From the NCBI GenBank assembly GCA_903914985.1, contig CAIWRE010000064.1, positions 1 through 6,746 of the forward strand: DNA of 6,746 nt, written 5' to 3'. Below the pieces are notes generated by a model. The model saw only the letters and a program-made list of their open reading frames with translations, searched no databases and was not told the origin of the DNA. The first letter of the stretch is position 1. Each line of letters starts with the position of its first letter. Source of the stretch: an uncultured beta proteobacterium. Lineage in GTDB: Bacteria > Pseudomonadota > Gammaproteobacteria > Burkholderiales > Burkholderiaceae_C. The position numbers and the translations under genes are program-made. Positions 5,838 to 6,746 of the stretch are shown piece after piece.

Positions 5838-6746
5838 TTAACCCTTTTCCATACGATTAAGGCGTCTCAATTCTGATAATTTTTCTGCAATTTTGATTTC
5901 AAGCCCTCTGGGTACGGGTTTGTAAAAGCTAGGGTCGGCCATGCCATCAGGAAGATAACGCTCACCCGCAGCGAAGCCCCCTGCTTCGTCGTGGGCATAC
6001 CGATAGCCTTTGCCGTAGTCAAGGTCTTTCATCAATTTCGTTGGCGCATTGCGCAAGTGCATGGGGACTGGGCGGGTGCCGTCTCGTTTGACAAAGGTGC
6101 GGGCTTGGTTGAATGCCTTGTAAGCCGCATTTGATTTGGGAGCCATGGCCAGATAAATCACACATTGCGCTAGGGTCAGCTCGCCCTCGGGGCTGCCCAG
6201 ACGCTCATAGACCTCAGCTGCGTCGAGCGCCAAACGCAAGGCCCGTGGGTCGGCCAGGCCAATGTCTTCGCTGGCCATGCGGATCAGGCGGCGAGCCATG
6301 TAGCGGGGGTCAGCCCCTCCATCGAGCATGCGCACAAACCAGTACAGCGCCGCATCGGGGTCCGAGCCGCGTACGGACTTGTGCAGTGCGCTGATGGTGT
6401 CGTAAAACTGCTCGCCCCCCTTGTCAAAGCGGCGCATGCGCTCGCCCAGCACTTGCAGCAGCCAGTCGTCATCGACCTCGGTGCGCGCCTGCTGGGCAGC
6501 GGCCACCGCCAAGGTTTCTAGGGTGTTGAGCAAACGCCGGGCATCGCCATCGGCATAGGCAACCAACCGCTGTGCGGCGGCTGGGGTGAGCTGAGGCACC
6601 GCACCCATGCCTTGGGCCTTGAGGACGATGTGCCCTAGATCTGCCTCGGTTAAAGGCTGCAACACATACACCGCGGCTCTGGAAAGCAGCGCTGAATTGA
6701 CCTCAAACGAAGGGTTTTCGGTGGTGGCGCCAATAAAGGTGAACAG
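5838..6746 (-). CDS. rarA: Replication-associated recombination protein A (AAA+ ATPase), 5' partial
   Basis: The C-terminal 302 residues of RarA (MgsA), an AAA+ ATPase related to clamp loaders and to eukaryotic WRNIP1/Mgs1 that acts at stalled replication forks. The frame stays open to the right edge, where it reads IGATTENPSFEVNSALLSR. This holds the sensor 1 asparagine (Asn11 of the fragment) and the presumed arginine finger (Arg23), so the GTG at 6671 is not the start. Sensor 2 GDARR is at 67-71. The family's C-terminal tetramerisation region follows, with HKSVRGSDPDAALYW, MASEDIGLADP, SPEGELTLAQ and PVPMHLRNAPTKLMKDLDYG. Full-length proteins are about 430-450 residues, so the Walker A and B part lies beyond the window. 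The gene ends normally at TAA and is followed by a terminator. No damage is visible. Confidence 0.95.
   Translation of the reverse strand: MFTFIGATTENPSFEVNSALLSRAAVYVLQPLTEADLGHIVLKAQGMGAVPQLTPAAAQRLVAYADGDARRLLNTLETLAVAAAQQARTEVDDDWLLQVLGERMRRFDKGGEQFYDTISALHKSVRGSDPDAALYWFVRMLDGGADPRYMARRLIRMASEDIGLADPRALRLALDAAEVYERLGSPEGELTLAQCVIYLAMAPKSNAAYKAFNQARTFVKRDGTRPVPMHLRNAPTKLMKDLDYGKGYRYAHDEAGGFAAGERYLPDGMADPSFYKPVPRGLEIKIAEKLSELRRLNRMEKG

Overview
The window looks like chromosomal DNA of a betaproteobacterium, most likely Burkholderiales and probably the Comamonadaceae. This rests on the moderately high GC, the overall look of the proteins and the gene content, not on a database search. Every part of it is recognisable housekeeping or transport biology. 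I found no mobile element, CRISPR array, RNA gene, phage gene or convincing undescribed system.

Layout: (1) At the left edge, on the + strand, is the 3' part of a ferredoxin-NAD(P)H reductase-type flavoprotein of the kind usually named CDP-6-deoxy-delta-3,4-glucoseen reductase. Its start lies outside the window. (2) Convergent to it, on the - strand, is a complete five-gene branched-chain amino acid (LIV-type) ABC importer. In transcription order it is livH (permease), livM (permease), livG (ATPase), livF (ATPase), livK (periplasmic binding protein). The first four genes are nearly contiguous, with gaps of 10, 11 and 1 nt. livK is last, after a 94-nt leader that has a hairpin, a weak promoter candidate and its own ribosome binding site. 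(3) Upstream of livH, on the same - strand, is the 3' two thirds of rarA (replication-associated AAA+ ATPase, MgsA family). It ends in a GC hairpin plus T6 terminator that separates it from the liv operon.

How the genes work together: LivK would capture leucine, isoleucine, valine or a related amino acid in the periplasm. It would deliver the ligand to the LivH-LivM membrane channel, and the LivG-LivF ATPase pair would power import. The reductase and RarA have no evident functional link to the transporter. No gene-free stretch exceeds 300 bases; the longest is the 188-nt rarA-livH interval.

The observations worth a second look are small regulatory ones: the independently equipped leader of livK, a hairpin that covers the stop codon of the reductase gene at a convergent junction, and the rarA terminator with alternative pairing arms.
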